Shown here piece by piece: positions 1-5,091 of a stretch of DNA of 5,091 nucleotides; the first letter of the stretch is position 1, and every line of letters starts with the position of its first letter. Location of the stretch: assembly GCA_903938935.1 (NCBI GenBank), contig CAJAFD010000573.1:1-5091 (forward strand). The letters run 5' to 3'. The notes under the pieces were generated by a model that saw only the letters and a program-made list of their open reading frames with translations, made no database searches and was not told where the DNA came from. A program made the translations under genes and the position numbers. This stretch comes from an uncultured Opitutia bacterium. GTDB lineage: Bacteria > Verrucomicrobiota > Verrucomicrobiia > Opitutales > Opitutaceae.

Positions 1-611
1 GCGACGAAGAAGCCAACCTCATCGGCCGCGGCCTCACCTGCGATCCGGCTCTCGCCGATTTACGCGACTTCTATGTCTTCGATCTCGGCGGCGGCAGCCT
101 CGAGTGCCTCGCCTTCCGCGACCGTCGCATCACGCAAGCCGTCAGCCTCCCGCTCGGTTGCGTGCGCCTCACCGAAAAATTCATCGCCGATCCAACGGCC
201 CTCTTCGCCGTCGCCCAGACCGACGCGATCGCCAAGCACGTAAGCGAGTTGATCAAGCACGCCGGCTTTAGCTTTTCATTGCCCGCGACCGCCCCGGCGA
301 TTGGCACCGGCGGAACGGTCACAAGCGTGCGCACGATTCAAGCCGCACGCACGGGCCGGCCGCTCGCTGAAACGCCCACGCGACTCTCCGTCGCGACGCT
401 GCGCTCACTCCTCAACGAATTGGGCTCGCTCCCGCTCGCGGAGCGCCAGCACATCGCCGGACTCCCGGCCGCGCGGGCCGACGTTTTCCCGACGGCGCTC
501 GCGACGGTCATCACGCTCGCCGAACTCGGCCGCTTCGACGCGTTCGAAAACTCGCTCTACAATCTGCGTTGGGGCCTCGTCGCCGAAGCCCTCGATCCCG
601 CGAGCGCTTAG
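1..611 (+). CDS. Ppx/GppA-family phosphatase, C-terminal part (5'-truncated by window edge)
   Basis: The reading frame is open from base 3 to the TAG at 609-611 and gives 202 residues; the start lies outside the window. Family members (exopolyphosphatase, or guanosine pentaphosphate phosphohydrolase) hydrolyse terminal phosphates of polyphosphate or pppGpp using an ASKHA-type actin-like fold in the cytoplasm. Visible landmarks, numbered from the first residue here, are a DEEA/LIGRG stretch (1-10) matching the end of the first domain, the phosphate-binding loop DLGGGSLEC (27-35), the second glycine loop GTGGT (101-105), the GLPAARADVFPTALA segment (153-167) typical of the family, and a closing NLRWGLV (188-194). 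About 100 N-terminal residues, including the first phosphate loop, are missing. There is no C-terminal HD-like extension, so this is the short roughly 300-residue form. The gene converges on the pseudouridine synthase gene and overlaps its stop codon. Ppx and GppA activities cannot be told apart from this sequence. Confidence 0.9.
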   Translation, partial: DEEANLIGRGLTCDPALADLRDFYVFDLGGGSLECLAFRDRRITQAVSLPLGCVRLTEKFIADPTALFAVAQTDAIAKHVSELIKHAGFSFSLPATAPAIGTGGTVTSVRTIQAARTGRPLAETPTRLSVATLRSLLNELGSLPLAERQHIAGLPAARADVFPTALATVITLAELGRFDAFENSLYNLRWGLVAEALDPASA

Positions 612-1681
612 ACTTCGCGCACGTGGGCGGCCGGAGGCGCGGGCTTGCCCTTACGTTTCACGGGCTCGGCGGCGATCATCTTTCGTTTTTCCTCGGAGCG
701 CGTGAGTTTCCGTAATTGCGCGAGTTGGGCCTCGAAATCCGCCGGCAAGGGCGCCTTCAAGTCGAGCACTTTGCCTGAAATGGGATGCGTCACGACGATG
801 TGTTCGGCGTGCAGCATCACGCGCTCGGGTTGCTTGGGGAGACGCGGATCGGGTTTCCAACCGTAAATCTCGTCACCCAGCACGACGTGCCCGAGCGCCT
901 TCATGTGGACGCGGATCTGATGCGTGCGCCCCGTGTGAATCGTGCAGCGCATGAGCGTCGCGATTTTGCCGAAACTTTCCACGACCGCCCAATCCGTGTG
1001 CGCATCGCGCCCACGACCACTTTCGTCTTCTTCGTCGATGGCGGTCATCTTGTGGCGATGTTGCTGATTGCGGCCGATGGATTTTTTCATGCTGCCGCTC
1101 AACAAGCCTGGCGCGCCCGTGACGAGCGCGAGGTATTCTTTCTGGAGTTCGCGCTCTTTGAATTGCTCCGCCAATCCGCGGTGCGCGAGATCGCTCTTGG
1201 CGACCAAAATCACGCCGGAGGTTTCGCGGTCCAAACGATGCACGATGCCGGGACGCTCGACGCCACCGACGCCACTGAGCTTGCCTTTGCAATGCGCGAG
1301 CAGCGCGTGGACGAGCGTGTCGTCGCGCGTACCGGCGCCGGGATGCACGACCATGCCGGCGGCTTTGTTGATCGCGAGCATGTGCTTGTCCTCGAAAATC
1401 ACTTCGAGCGGAATCTCCACCGCGCGCACGCCCGATGGAATCAAATCAGGAAAAGCGAACGTGATGGCGGTGTCCGGCAAGAGGCGGAAATCGCGCGGAA
1501 TCACCTTCCCGTCGACGCGCACCAACCCCGCATCGAACGAACGATGAAACGCCACGCGGCTGTGCTCGGGAAACGCTTTCGCGAGAATTTTATCGGCGCG
1601 GGCCGGACGGACGTTGGCGGGGACGGTGTAAGTTTGTTCGATCACAGAGAGGTGGAGCCGAGGGGTTCCACCCCCGACCAT
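608..1681 (-). CDS. RluA/RluD-family 23S rRNA pseudouridine synthase
   Basis: The 357-residue product isomerises specific uridines of large-subunit rRNA to pseudouridine in the cytoplasm. An S4 RNA-binding domain lies at about 28-65 (RADKILAKAFPEHSR, then GLVRVDGKVI). The catalytic domain covers about 90-315. It has the NKAAGMVVHPG strand (105-115), the signature HRLDRETSG (148-156) with catalytic Asp151, the KEYLALV strand (181-187), and the GRTHQIRVHM motif (251-260) followed by GDEIYG. The S4 plus HRLDR layout is closest to RluD/RluC, but the target uridine is not readable. A Lys/Arg/Pro-rich tail (about 325-357) extends beyond the core, and an acidic insert (IDEEDESGRGRD, 215-226) interrupts the domain. 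The ATG at 1681 has no clear ribosome binding site. An in-frame GTG at 1645-1643 would give MIEQTYTV and a 345-residue protein with a more RluD-like N-terminus; the bases between the two starts form a hairpin. The gene is probably last in the leftward cluster. Confidence 0.95.
   Translation of the reverse strand: MVGGGTPRLHLSVIEQTYTVPANVRPARADKILAKAFPEHSRVAFHRSFDAGLVRVDGKVIPRDFRLLPDTAITFAFPDLIPSGVRAVEIPLEVIFEDKHMLAINKAAGMVVHPGAGTRDDTLVHALLAHCKGKLSGVGGVERPGIVHRLDRETSGVILVAKSDLAHRGLAEQFKERELQKEYLALVTGAPGLLSGSMKKSIGRNQQHRHKMTAIDEEDESGRGRDAHTDWAVVESFGKIATLMRCTIHTGRTHQIRVHMKALGHVVLGDEIYGWKPDPRLPKQPERVMLHAEHIVVTHPISGKVLDLKAPLPADFEAQLAQLRKLTRSEEKRKMIAAEPVKRKGKPAPPAAHVREV
1651..1672. repeat. Inverted repeat (9-bp arms, 4-base loop) at the 5' end of the pseudouridine synthase gene
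   Basis: GGTGGAGCC (1651-1659) and GGTTCCACC (1664-1672) are inverted copies around GAGG. Eight of nine pairs are Watson-Crick. The remaining pair is a G-U wobble in + strand RNA and an A-C mismatch in - strand RNA. In the longest reading of the synthase gene it encodes residues 4-11 (GGTPRLHL), a stretch that resembles no part of the RluD fold. No T-run follows on either strand, so it is not a standard intrinsic terminator. It could be leader RNA structure or a copy of a dispersed palindromic repeat; the window contains only this copy. Confidence 0.5.
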
Positions 1682-1700
1682 GGCGAACGGTTGGGTTTCC

Positions 1701-1732
1701 GCGAGCCACTTCTGCCGAAGCGGGTTTCTCGC
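1701..1732 (-). other. Possible RNA hairpin in the spacer between aminopeptidase and pseudouridine synthase genes
   Basis: Read on the - strand, the spacer contains CCGCTTC-GGCA-GAAGTGG (1723 to 1706), seven pairs including one G-U. It is enclosed by GCGAG (1732-1728) and CTCGC (1705-1701), with a four-base AAAC bulge on the 5' side. The G-U pair is an A-C mismatch on the + strand, so the fold favours the transcript of the leftward cluster. No U-tract follows, so an intrinsic terminator is unlikely. The rest of the 61-nt gap (1682-1742) shows no gene and no promoter I would defend. Function is unknown; chance is possible in GC-rich DNA. Confidence 0.3.
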
Positions 1733-1742
1733 TGGAAAACGC

Positions 1743-2864
1743 TCACGCTTTACCGAGCAGATAATCCGGATTCAGCTTATTCAAGGCCTTGGGCACGAAG
1801 AGCCCGTCTTTGCGGATGAGTTTGCCATCGAACCAGATTTCGCCGCCGCCGTATTCGGGACGTTGGATGCACACCATGTCCCAATGGACTTGGGATTTGT
1901 TGCCGTTGCCGACGCCATCGTAGGCCTGACCGGGCGTGAAATGGAAGGAGCCGGCGATCTTCTCGTCGAAGAGAATGTCGCGCATCGGCTCAAGGATGTG
2001 CGGATTAAAACCGATCGCGAATTCGCCGATGTAGCGCGCGCCGGCGTCGCTGTTGAGAATTTCGTTGAGGCGTTTCGTGTTGTTCGCCGTGGCCTCGACG
2101 ATGCGGCCCTTTTTGAAAACGAGGCGGATATTATCAAAGGAAGCGCCGAGATAAACCGTCGGGGCGTTGTACTGAATGACGCCCTCGACCGAATCTTTGA
2201 CCGGGCAGGAAAACACTTCGCCATCCGGGATGTTGCGCAGACCGCCGCAAGGCTGGGCGCCGATGCCCTTGATCGAAAACGTGAGATCGGTGCCCGGACC
2301 TTTGAGGTGCACGCGGTCGGTCTTCGTCATGAGGTCGGCGAGGACTTTCATGCCGGGTACGAGGGTGGCGTAGTCGAGATTACAGACCTTGAAATAAAAA
2401 TCCTCAAACGCCTCGGTGCTCATGCCGGCTTGTTGGGCCATGGCGGCGGTCGGCCAACGCAGGACGACCCACTTGGTCTTGCCCACGCGGTGATCGAGCA
2501 CGGGCTTCATCAACCGCGAGATGAGCTGCGTGTTGACGGAAGGCACATCGGAGTTTTCGAAAATATTTTCGGAGCCACGGAGCGCGATGTAGGCGTCCAT
2601 TTTTTGCATGCGGGCCAGTTCCACCTCCGCGTGCGGGGCGTACTGATCCTCGGCGGCGGCGAGCGCCAATTCGCGCGAGATGCGGGCGCGGTGCAGCTGC
2701 ACATAAGGATGAGCACCGCGCGCCCGCGTCGCCCGCACCAGTGCGATGACCATCGCGTCTGGCACGTCGAAGGCGTCGATGAGCACGCGTTCGCCCGGTT
2801 TCAAGGCGGTGGAAAAACCAGTCAAGCCGGCGGCAAGTTGCGTGTAGCGTGGGTCGATGATCAT
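1743..2864 (-). CDS. M29-family metallo-aminopeptidase (AmpS/PepS/aminopeptidase T type)
   Basis: From the ATG at 2864 the product is 373 residues and begins MIIDPRYTQLAAGL, the usual opening of this family. M29 enzymes are cytosolic, dimeric, two-metal exopeptidases that release N-terminal amino acids from peptides. Visible family landmarks are the LKPGERVLIDAF strand (21-32), the GTDLTFS strand (191-197), NIPDGEVFSCP (211-221), ARYIGEFAIGFNP (276-288), ILFDEKIAGSFH (297-308) and VHWDMV (326-331). By comparison with aminopeptidase T, the metal ligands should be Glu216, Glu281, His308, His327 and Asp329; all are present, so the enzyme should be active. There is no signal peptide or membrane segment. 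A TTG at 2879 would add MGFLS. I prefer the ATG because of the family N-terminus and the GGGG (complement of 2874-2877) nine bases upstream. It lies 75 nt after lpxK and 61 nt before the synthase gene, but no functional link is evident. Confidence 0.95.
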   Translation of the reverse strand: MIIDPRYTQLAAGLTGFSTALKPGERVLIDAFDVPDAMVIALVRATRARGAHPYVQLHRARISRELALAAAEDQYAPHAEVELARMQKMDAYIALRGSENIFENSDVPSVNTQLISRLMKPVLDHRVGKTKWVVLRWPTAAMAQQAGMSTEAFEDFYFKVCNLDYATLVPGMKVLADLMTKTDRVHLKGPGTDLTFSIKGIGAQPCGGLRNIPDGEVFSCPVKDSVEGVIQYNAPTVYLGASFDNIRLVFKKGRIVEATANNTKRLNEILNSDAGARYIGEFAIGFNPHILEPMRDILFDEKIAGSFHFTPGQAYDGVGNGNKSQVHWDMVCIQRPEYGGGEIWFDGKLIRKDGLFVPKALNKLNPDYLLGKA

Positions 2865-2890
2865 GGAAAGAAACCCCAAGCTAACCCGAC

Positions 2891-2938
2891 GCCGGCCGGC
2901 ACCTGCAAGCGAAAGCTCGCGGCGCCCGTGGCGGCGCC
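2891..2938. repeat. Three adjacent inverted repeats filling the lpxK-aminopeptidase spacer
   Basis: The 75-nt gap (2865-2939) holds three short symmetries in a row. GGCGCC at 2921-2926 and at 2933-2938 form a six-pair stem with a six-base loop, starting one base after the lpxK stop codon. GCAAGC-GAAA-GCTCGC lies at 2905-2920; read on the - strand it is a six-pair stem with one G-U and a TTTC loop. GCCGGCCGGC at 2891-2900 is a perfect ten-base palindrome. None is followed by a T-run in the direction of transcription, so they are not textbook terminators. They may stabilise the 3' end of the lpxK message or weaken read-through. Spacers this GC-rich can form such stems by chance. Confidence 0.4.
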
Positions 2939-2939
2939 A

Positions 2940-4142
2940 TCAGCGCGCGCCGCTCTGCGGGAAACAGATGCGGCCGACCGCTTCGTCAAAGTCAGCCGCG
3001 CCGCGGATGATATCAATTTCCAGCCGCAGGTAAAACAACGGCAGCGGGCAAAGCCGCGTCTCAGCGATGCGCACCGCGTCTTTTTCCGTCGTGATGAGGC
3101 ATTCGGCGCCTTCGCGCTGCGCCGCCGCAAAGAGCTCGGCTAAATCTTCCTCCTCGTAGCGGTAGTGATCCAAGAAGCGTTCGCGCCCCATCACCAAAGC
3201 CCCGAGATCGCGGAGAAACTTTTCGAAACTTTCCGGCGTGGCGATGCCGCTGAACGCAAACACGCGCCGGCCCTTGAGCCAGGAGAGCGGTTCACGTGCG
3301 TCCACGGCCGTGACGGGCACGCCGAAACGCTGGAGGTACTGCGGCCGATGCGCGCACTCGATGATGTCGACGTTGGGATTGTGCTCGCGGATGAGCGCTT
3401 CGAGGTCGTTATCGCGTTCGCCGTTGGATTTGGTGAGGAAAACGTAGCTCGCGCGACTGAGATGCTTGATCGGCTCGCGGAGGACGCCGCGGGGCAACAT
3501 GTGGCCGTTGCCGAAAGGATTCGTTTTATCCACGAGCAACAGATTCAAGCGGCCCTTGAGCGGCAGGTATTGAAAACCGTCGTCGAGGATGAGCGTGTCG
3601 CAGCCGAATTTCTTGATCGCGTAGGCGCCGGCTTTGACGCGGTTTTTGTCCACGAGGACGACGACGCCGGGGAGATTTTTGGCGAGCATGTAGGGCTCGT
3701 CGCCGGCCGTTTCCGAATCCAGCAACACGCGCGCGCCATCGCTGACGATGCGGGGCGGCGGCTCGGCGGTGTGGGTGAGTGAAAACCACCATTTCTGCCA
3801 AAACGGCGGGGCCTTGCTCTTGTAACCGCGACTCAGGATCGCGACTTTGCGACCGCGGTCGTGCAGCGCCCGCGCAAATTTTTCTACGACGGGCGTCTTG
3901 CCCGTGCCTCCGACCGTGAGGTTGCCCACGACGACCACGAGGCAACCCAAAGGATGATCGTGCAACACCCGGTGACGGTACAACCAGAGCCGCAATTGTA
4001 CGATCCCGCTAAACAACCACGAGAGCGCCTGCAAAAACGCCCCGTACACCGTCGCCCCGGCATCCGCCCGGCGACCCAGCACGATATCCACCGTGTAGAG
4101 CTCGAACGCCCGGAACTTTTTTTTCAACCAGGACAACGACAT
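2940..4142 (-). CDS. lpxK: Tetraacyldisaccharide 4'-kinase (lipid A biosynthesis)
   Basis: LpxK phosphorylates the 4' position of tetraacyldisaccharide-1-phosphate with ATP to make lipid IVA, the sixth step of the Raetz pathway, at the cytoplasmic face of the inner membrane. The 400-residue product starts at ATG 4142 (MSLSWLKKKF) and ends at the TGA at 2942-2940. The frame stays open upstream to 4637, but that part is antisense to the aminotransferase gene. A hydrophobic N-terminal segment (about 30-58) should anchor it to the membrane. Next come the Walker A loop GNLTVGGTGKTP (73-84), SRGYK (104-108), GDEP (147-150), DDGFQ (187-191), NPFGNGHMLPRG-LREP (208-224), FSGIATPESF (297-306), DHYRY (325-329) and TTEKDAVR (351-358). 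Asp148 and His326 probably match the catalytic pair described in Aquifex LpxK. E. coli LpxK is about 328 residues; this one is longer, partly through a Trp/Pro-rich stretch between SRGYK and GDEP and an extended N-terminus. No clear ribosome binding site is seen. It is probably the first gene of the leftward cluster. Confidence 0.96.
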   Translation of the reverse strand: MSLSWLKKKFRAFELYTVDIVLGRRADAGATVYGAFLQALSWLFSGIVQLRLWLYRHRVLHDHPLGCLVVVVGNLTVGGTGKTPVVEKFARALHDRGRKVAILSRGYKSKAPPFWQKWWFSLTHTAEPPPRIVSDGARVLLDSETAGDEPYMLAKNLPGVVVLVDKNRVKAGAYAIKKFGCDTLILDDGFQYLPLKGRLNLLLVDKTNPFGNGHMLPRGVLREPIKHLSRASYVFLTKSNGERDNDLEALIREHNPNVDIIECAHRPQYLQRFGVPVTAVDAREPLSWLKGRRVFAFSGIATPESFEKFLRDLGALVMGRERFLDHYRYEEEDLAELFAAAQREGAECLITTEKDAVRIAETRLCPLPLFYLRLEIDIIRGAADFDEAVGRICFPQSGAR

Positions 4143-4241
4143 GGGTTTTGCGGACGGGACATGATGGATTTGCTGACCGCGATGAAGGTTGACGGCCTCC
4201 GACGCGTAAACTGTTTTCTCAACGGCTACGCGCCTACACTT
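4143..4241. promoter_or_regulatory. Divergent intergenic region, expected to carry promoters for lpxK and the aminotransferase gene
   Basis: These 99 bases separate two genes that start in opposite directions, so promoters for both should lie here or overlap the coding starts. On the + strand, TTGACG at 4189-4194 fits a -35 box in five of six bases. The element 17 bases on (TGTTTT, 4212-4217) is a poor -10, while TACACT (4235-4240) sits too close to the ATG to act as one for a leadered message. For lpxK, TTGAGA (complement of 4217-4222) resembles a -35 box but has no partner at usual spacing. CGCGTA (4203-4208) and TACGCG (4227-4232) form an inverted pair centred between the genes, possibly an operator. 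Neither start codon has a convincing Shine-Dalgarno sequence. The region's role is inferred from layout; the individual boxes are weak. Confidence 0.4.
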
Positions 4242-5091
4242 ATGAGCTACAAACTCTTCATCCCTGGCCCCATCGCCGTCTCTGAAAAAACGCTTCGCGC
4301 CATGGCGCAGCCGATGATCGGCCATCGCAGCACCGATTTCGTCGCCCTCTACAATTCCATTCAGCCCGAGCTGCAAGCCCTCGCCTGCACTCAAGATCCC
4401 GTTTACATCTCCACCAGCTCCGCTTGGGGCGTGATGGAAGGCGCCCTGCGCAACGTCTGCCAGAAAAAGGTGCTCAACTGCATGAACGGAGCCTTCTCCG
4501 ACAAGTGGTACGACGTCGCCCTGCGCTGCGGCAAAGCCGCCACCGCGCTCAAATTCGAATGGGGTCAACCCGTCGATCCCGAGGCCGTCCGCCGCGAACT
4601 CGCCACCGGCGCGTACGATGCGATCACGCTCATCCACAACGAAACCTCCTGCGGCTGCATGAGCGACCTGCCCGCGATCATGGCCGTGCTCCGTGAATTT
4701 CCCGACGTCATCTCCATCATCGACACCGTCAGCTCATTTAGTGTGGTGCCCATCAAGAAAGATGAGCTCGGTATCGACGTGCTCATCACCGGCTCGCAAA
4801 AGGCTCTCGCGCTCCCGCCCGGCCTCTCGCTCGTATCCGTCTCGAAGCGCGCTCTCGAGCGTGCCGCCAAGGCCACCGACCGCGGTTATTATTTCGATTT
4901 CATCGAATTCCAGAAAAACCACGAAAACGGCATGACCCCCAGCACGCCGGTCATACCGTTGATCTACGCGCTGAAGTCCAAACTCGACGACATCAAGGCC
5001 GAGGGCCTCGCCGCGCGCTACGCCCGCCACGCCCGGCTCAACGCCACCGTCCGCGCCTTCGTCCTCGCCAAGGGTTTTAAGCTTTTCCCCA
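4242..5091 (+). CDS. Class V PLP-dependent aminotransferase (alanine/serine-glyoxylate or phosphoserine type), 3'-truncated by window edge
   Basis: The frame is open from the ATG at 4242 to the right edge, giving 283 residues of an expected 370-390. It opens MSYKLFIPGPIAVSEKTL, with MIGHRSTDF at 25-33, the standard start of the AGXT/SGAT branch of fold-type I enzymes. PLP-site features are STSSAWGVMEGALRN (57-71, cofactor phosphate loop), LIHNETSCG (130-138), IIDTVSSF (159-166) with Asp161 for the pyridine nitrogen, and ITGSQKALALPPGL (182-195) with Lys187 as the Schiff-base lysine. MTPSTPVIPLIYAL (231-244) is the usual substrate-loop region. The enzyme should be cytosolic and dimeric. Relatives act as alanine-glyoxylate, serine-glyoxylate or serine-pyruvate transaminases, and some replace SerC in serine synthesis; the sequence here does not decide. 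The start is set by the family N-terminus, since no ribosome binding site is clear. lpxK is divergent. The next gene, outside the window, would help assign the substrate. Confidence 0.92.
   Translation, partial: MSYKLFIPGPIAVSEKTLRAMAQPMIGHRSTDFVALYNSIQPELQALACTQDPVYISTSSAWGVMEGALRNVCQKKVLNCMNGAFSDKWYDVALRCGKAATALKFEWGQPVDPEAVRRELATGAYDAITLIHNETSCGCMSDLPAIMAVLREFPDVISIIDTVSSFSVVPIKKDELGIDVLITGSQKALALPPGLSLVSVSKRALERAAKATDRGYYFDFIEFQKNHENGMTPSTPVIPLIYALKSKLDDIKAEGLAARYARHARLNATVRAFVLAKGFKLFP

Noticed and set aside
785..1819. 344-residue open frame on the + strand opposite the pseudouridine synthase gene
   Set aside because: It is a shadow of the real gene, whose S4 and HRLDRETSG motifs lie on the other strand; the translation is rich in Arg, His and Asp without fold-like patterning.
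2891..2938. Intrinsic terminator after lpxK
   Set aside because: The stems are GC-rich but no T-run follows on the transcribed strand, so I list them as inverted repeats instead.
1680..3143. 487-residue open frame on the + strand across the aminopeptidase gene and the 3' end of lpxK
   Set aside because: It is antisense to two genes with complete family motifs, its translation has no recognisable domain, and long antisense frames are common in GC-rich coding DNA.
3165..3782. 205-residue + strand frame opposite lpxK
   Set aside because: Antisense shadow without recognisable motifs; lpxK on the other strand has continuous family motifs across the same bases.
4143..4637. 165-residue upstream extension of the lpxK frame
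   Set aside because: It crosses the divergent intergenic region and runs antisense to the aminotransferase gene; LpxK homology begins at the ATG at 4142.
4734..5030. 98-residue - strand frame opposite the aminotransferase gene
   Set aside because: Antisense to the PLP-lysine region of a clear class V aminotransferase; no supporting start context or homology.
1..5091. Defence system, mobile element, phage gene or other novel multi-gene system
   Set aside because: All five genes belong to well-known housekeeping families, and there is no transposase, integrase, array of repeats, terminal inverted repeats, or obvious shift in base composition.

Overview
The window is GC-rich, densely coding chromosomal DNA from a Gram-negative bacterium. 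lpxK (lipid A 4'-kinase) implies a lipopolysaccharide-bearing outer membrane. The protein styles, the high GC and the near absence of Shine-Dalgarno sequences suggest a Verrucomicrobiota member, possibly Opitutaceae-like. That placement is recognition from memory, not a database result. No rRNA, tRNA, CRISPR array, insertion sequence, integrase, toxin-antitoxin pair or phage gene is visible.

Layout from left to right. (1) The 3' two-thirds of a Ppx/GppA-family phosphatase gene runs on the + strand from the window edge to 611. (2) Three genes read leftward on the - strand, in transcription order: lpxK (4142 to 2940), an M29 metallo-aminopeptidase (2864 to 1743) and an RluA/RluD-family 23S rRNA pseudouridine synthase (1681 to 608). 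Gaps of about 75 and 61 nt separate them, so a shared transcript is plausible. The synthase gene meets the phosphatase gene tail to tail, with stop codons overlapping by four bases. (3) A 99-nt divergent intergenic region (4143-4241) separates lpxK from a class V PLP aminotransferase gene on the + strand, which starts at 4242 and is cut by the right edge. No stretch over 300 bases lacks a gene.

The genes serve unrelated housekeeping roles: polyphosphate/(p)ppGpp metabolism, ribosome modification, peptide turnover, lipid A synthesis and amino-acid or glyoxylate transamination. I see no evidence of a new multi-gene system. The points worth a second look are small: a hairpin inside the annotated 5' end of the pseudouridine synthase gene that makes its start uncertain, inverted repeats filling both spacers of the leftward cluster, an enlarged LpxK, and the unresolved substrate of the aminotransferase.
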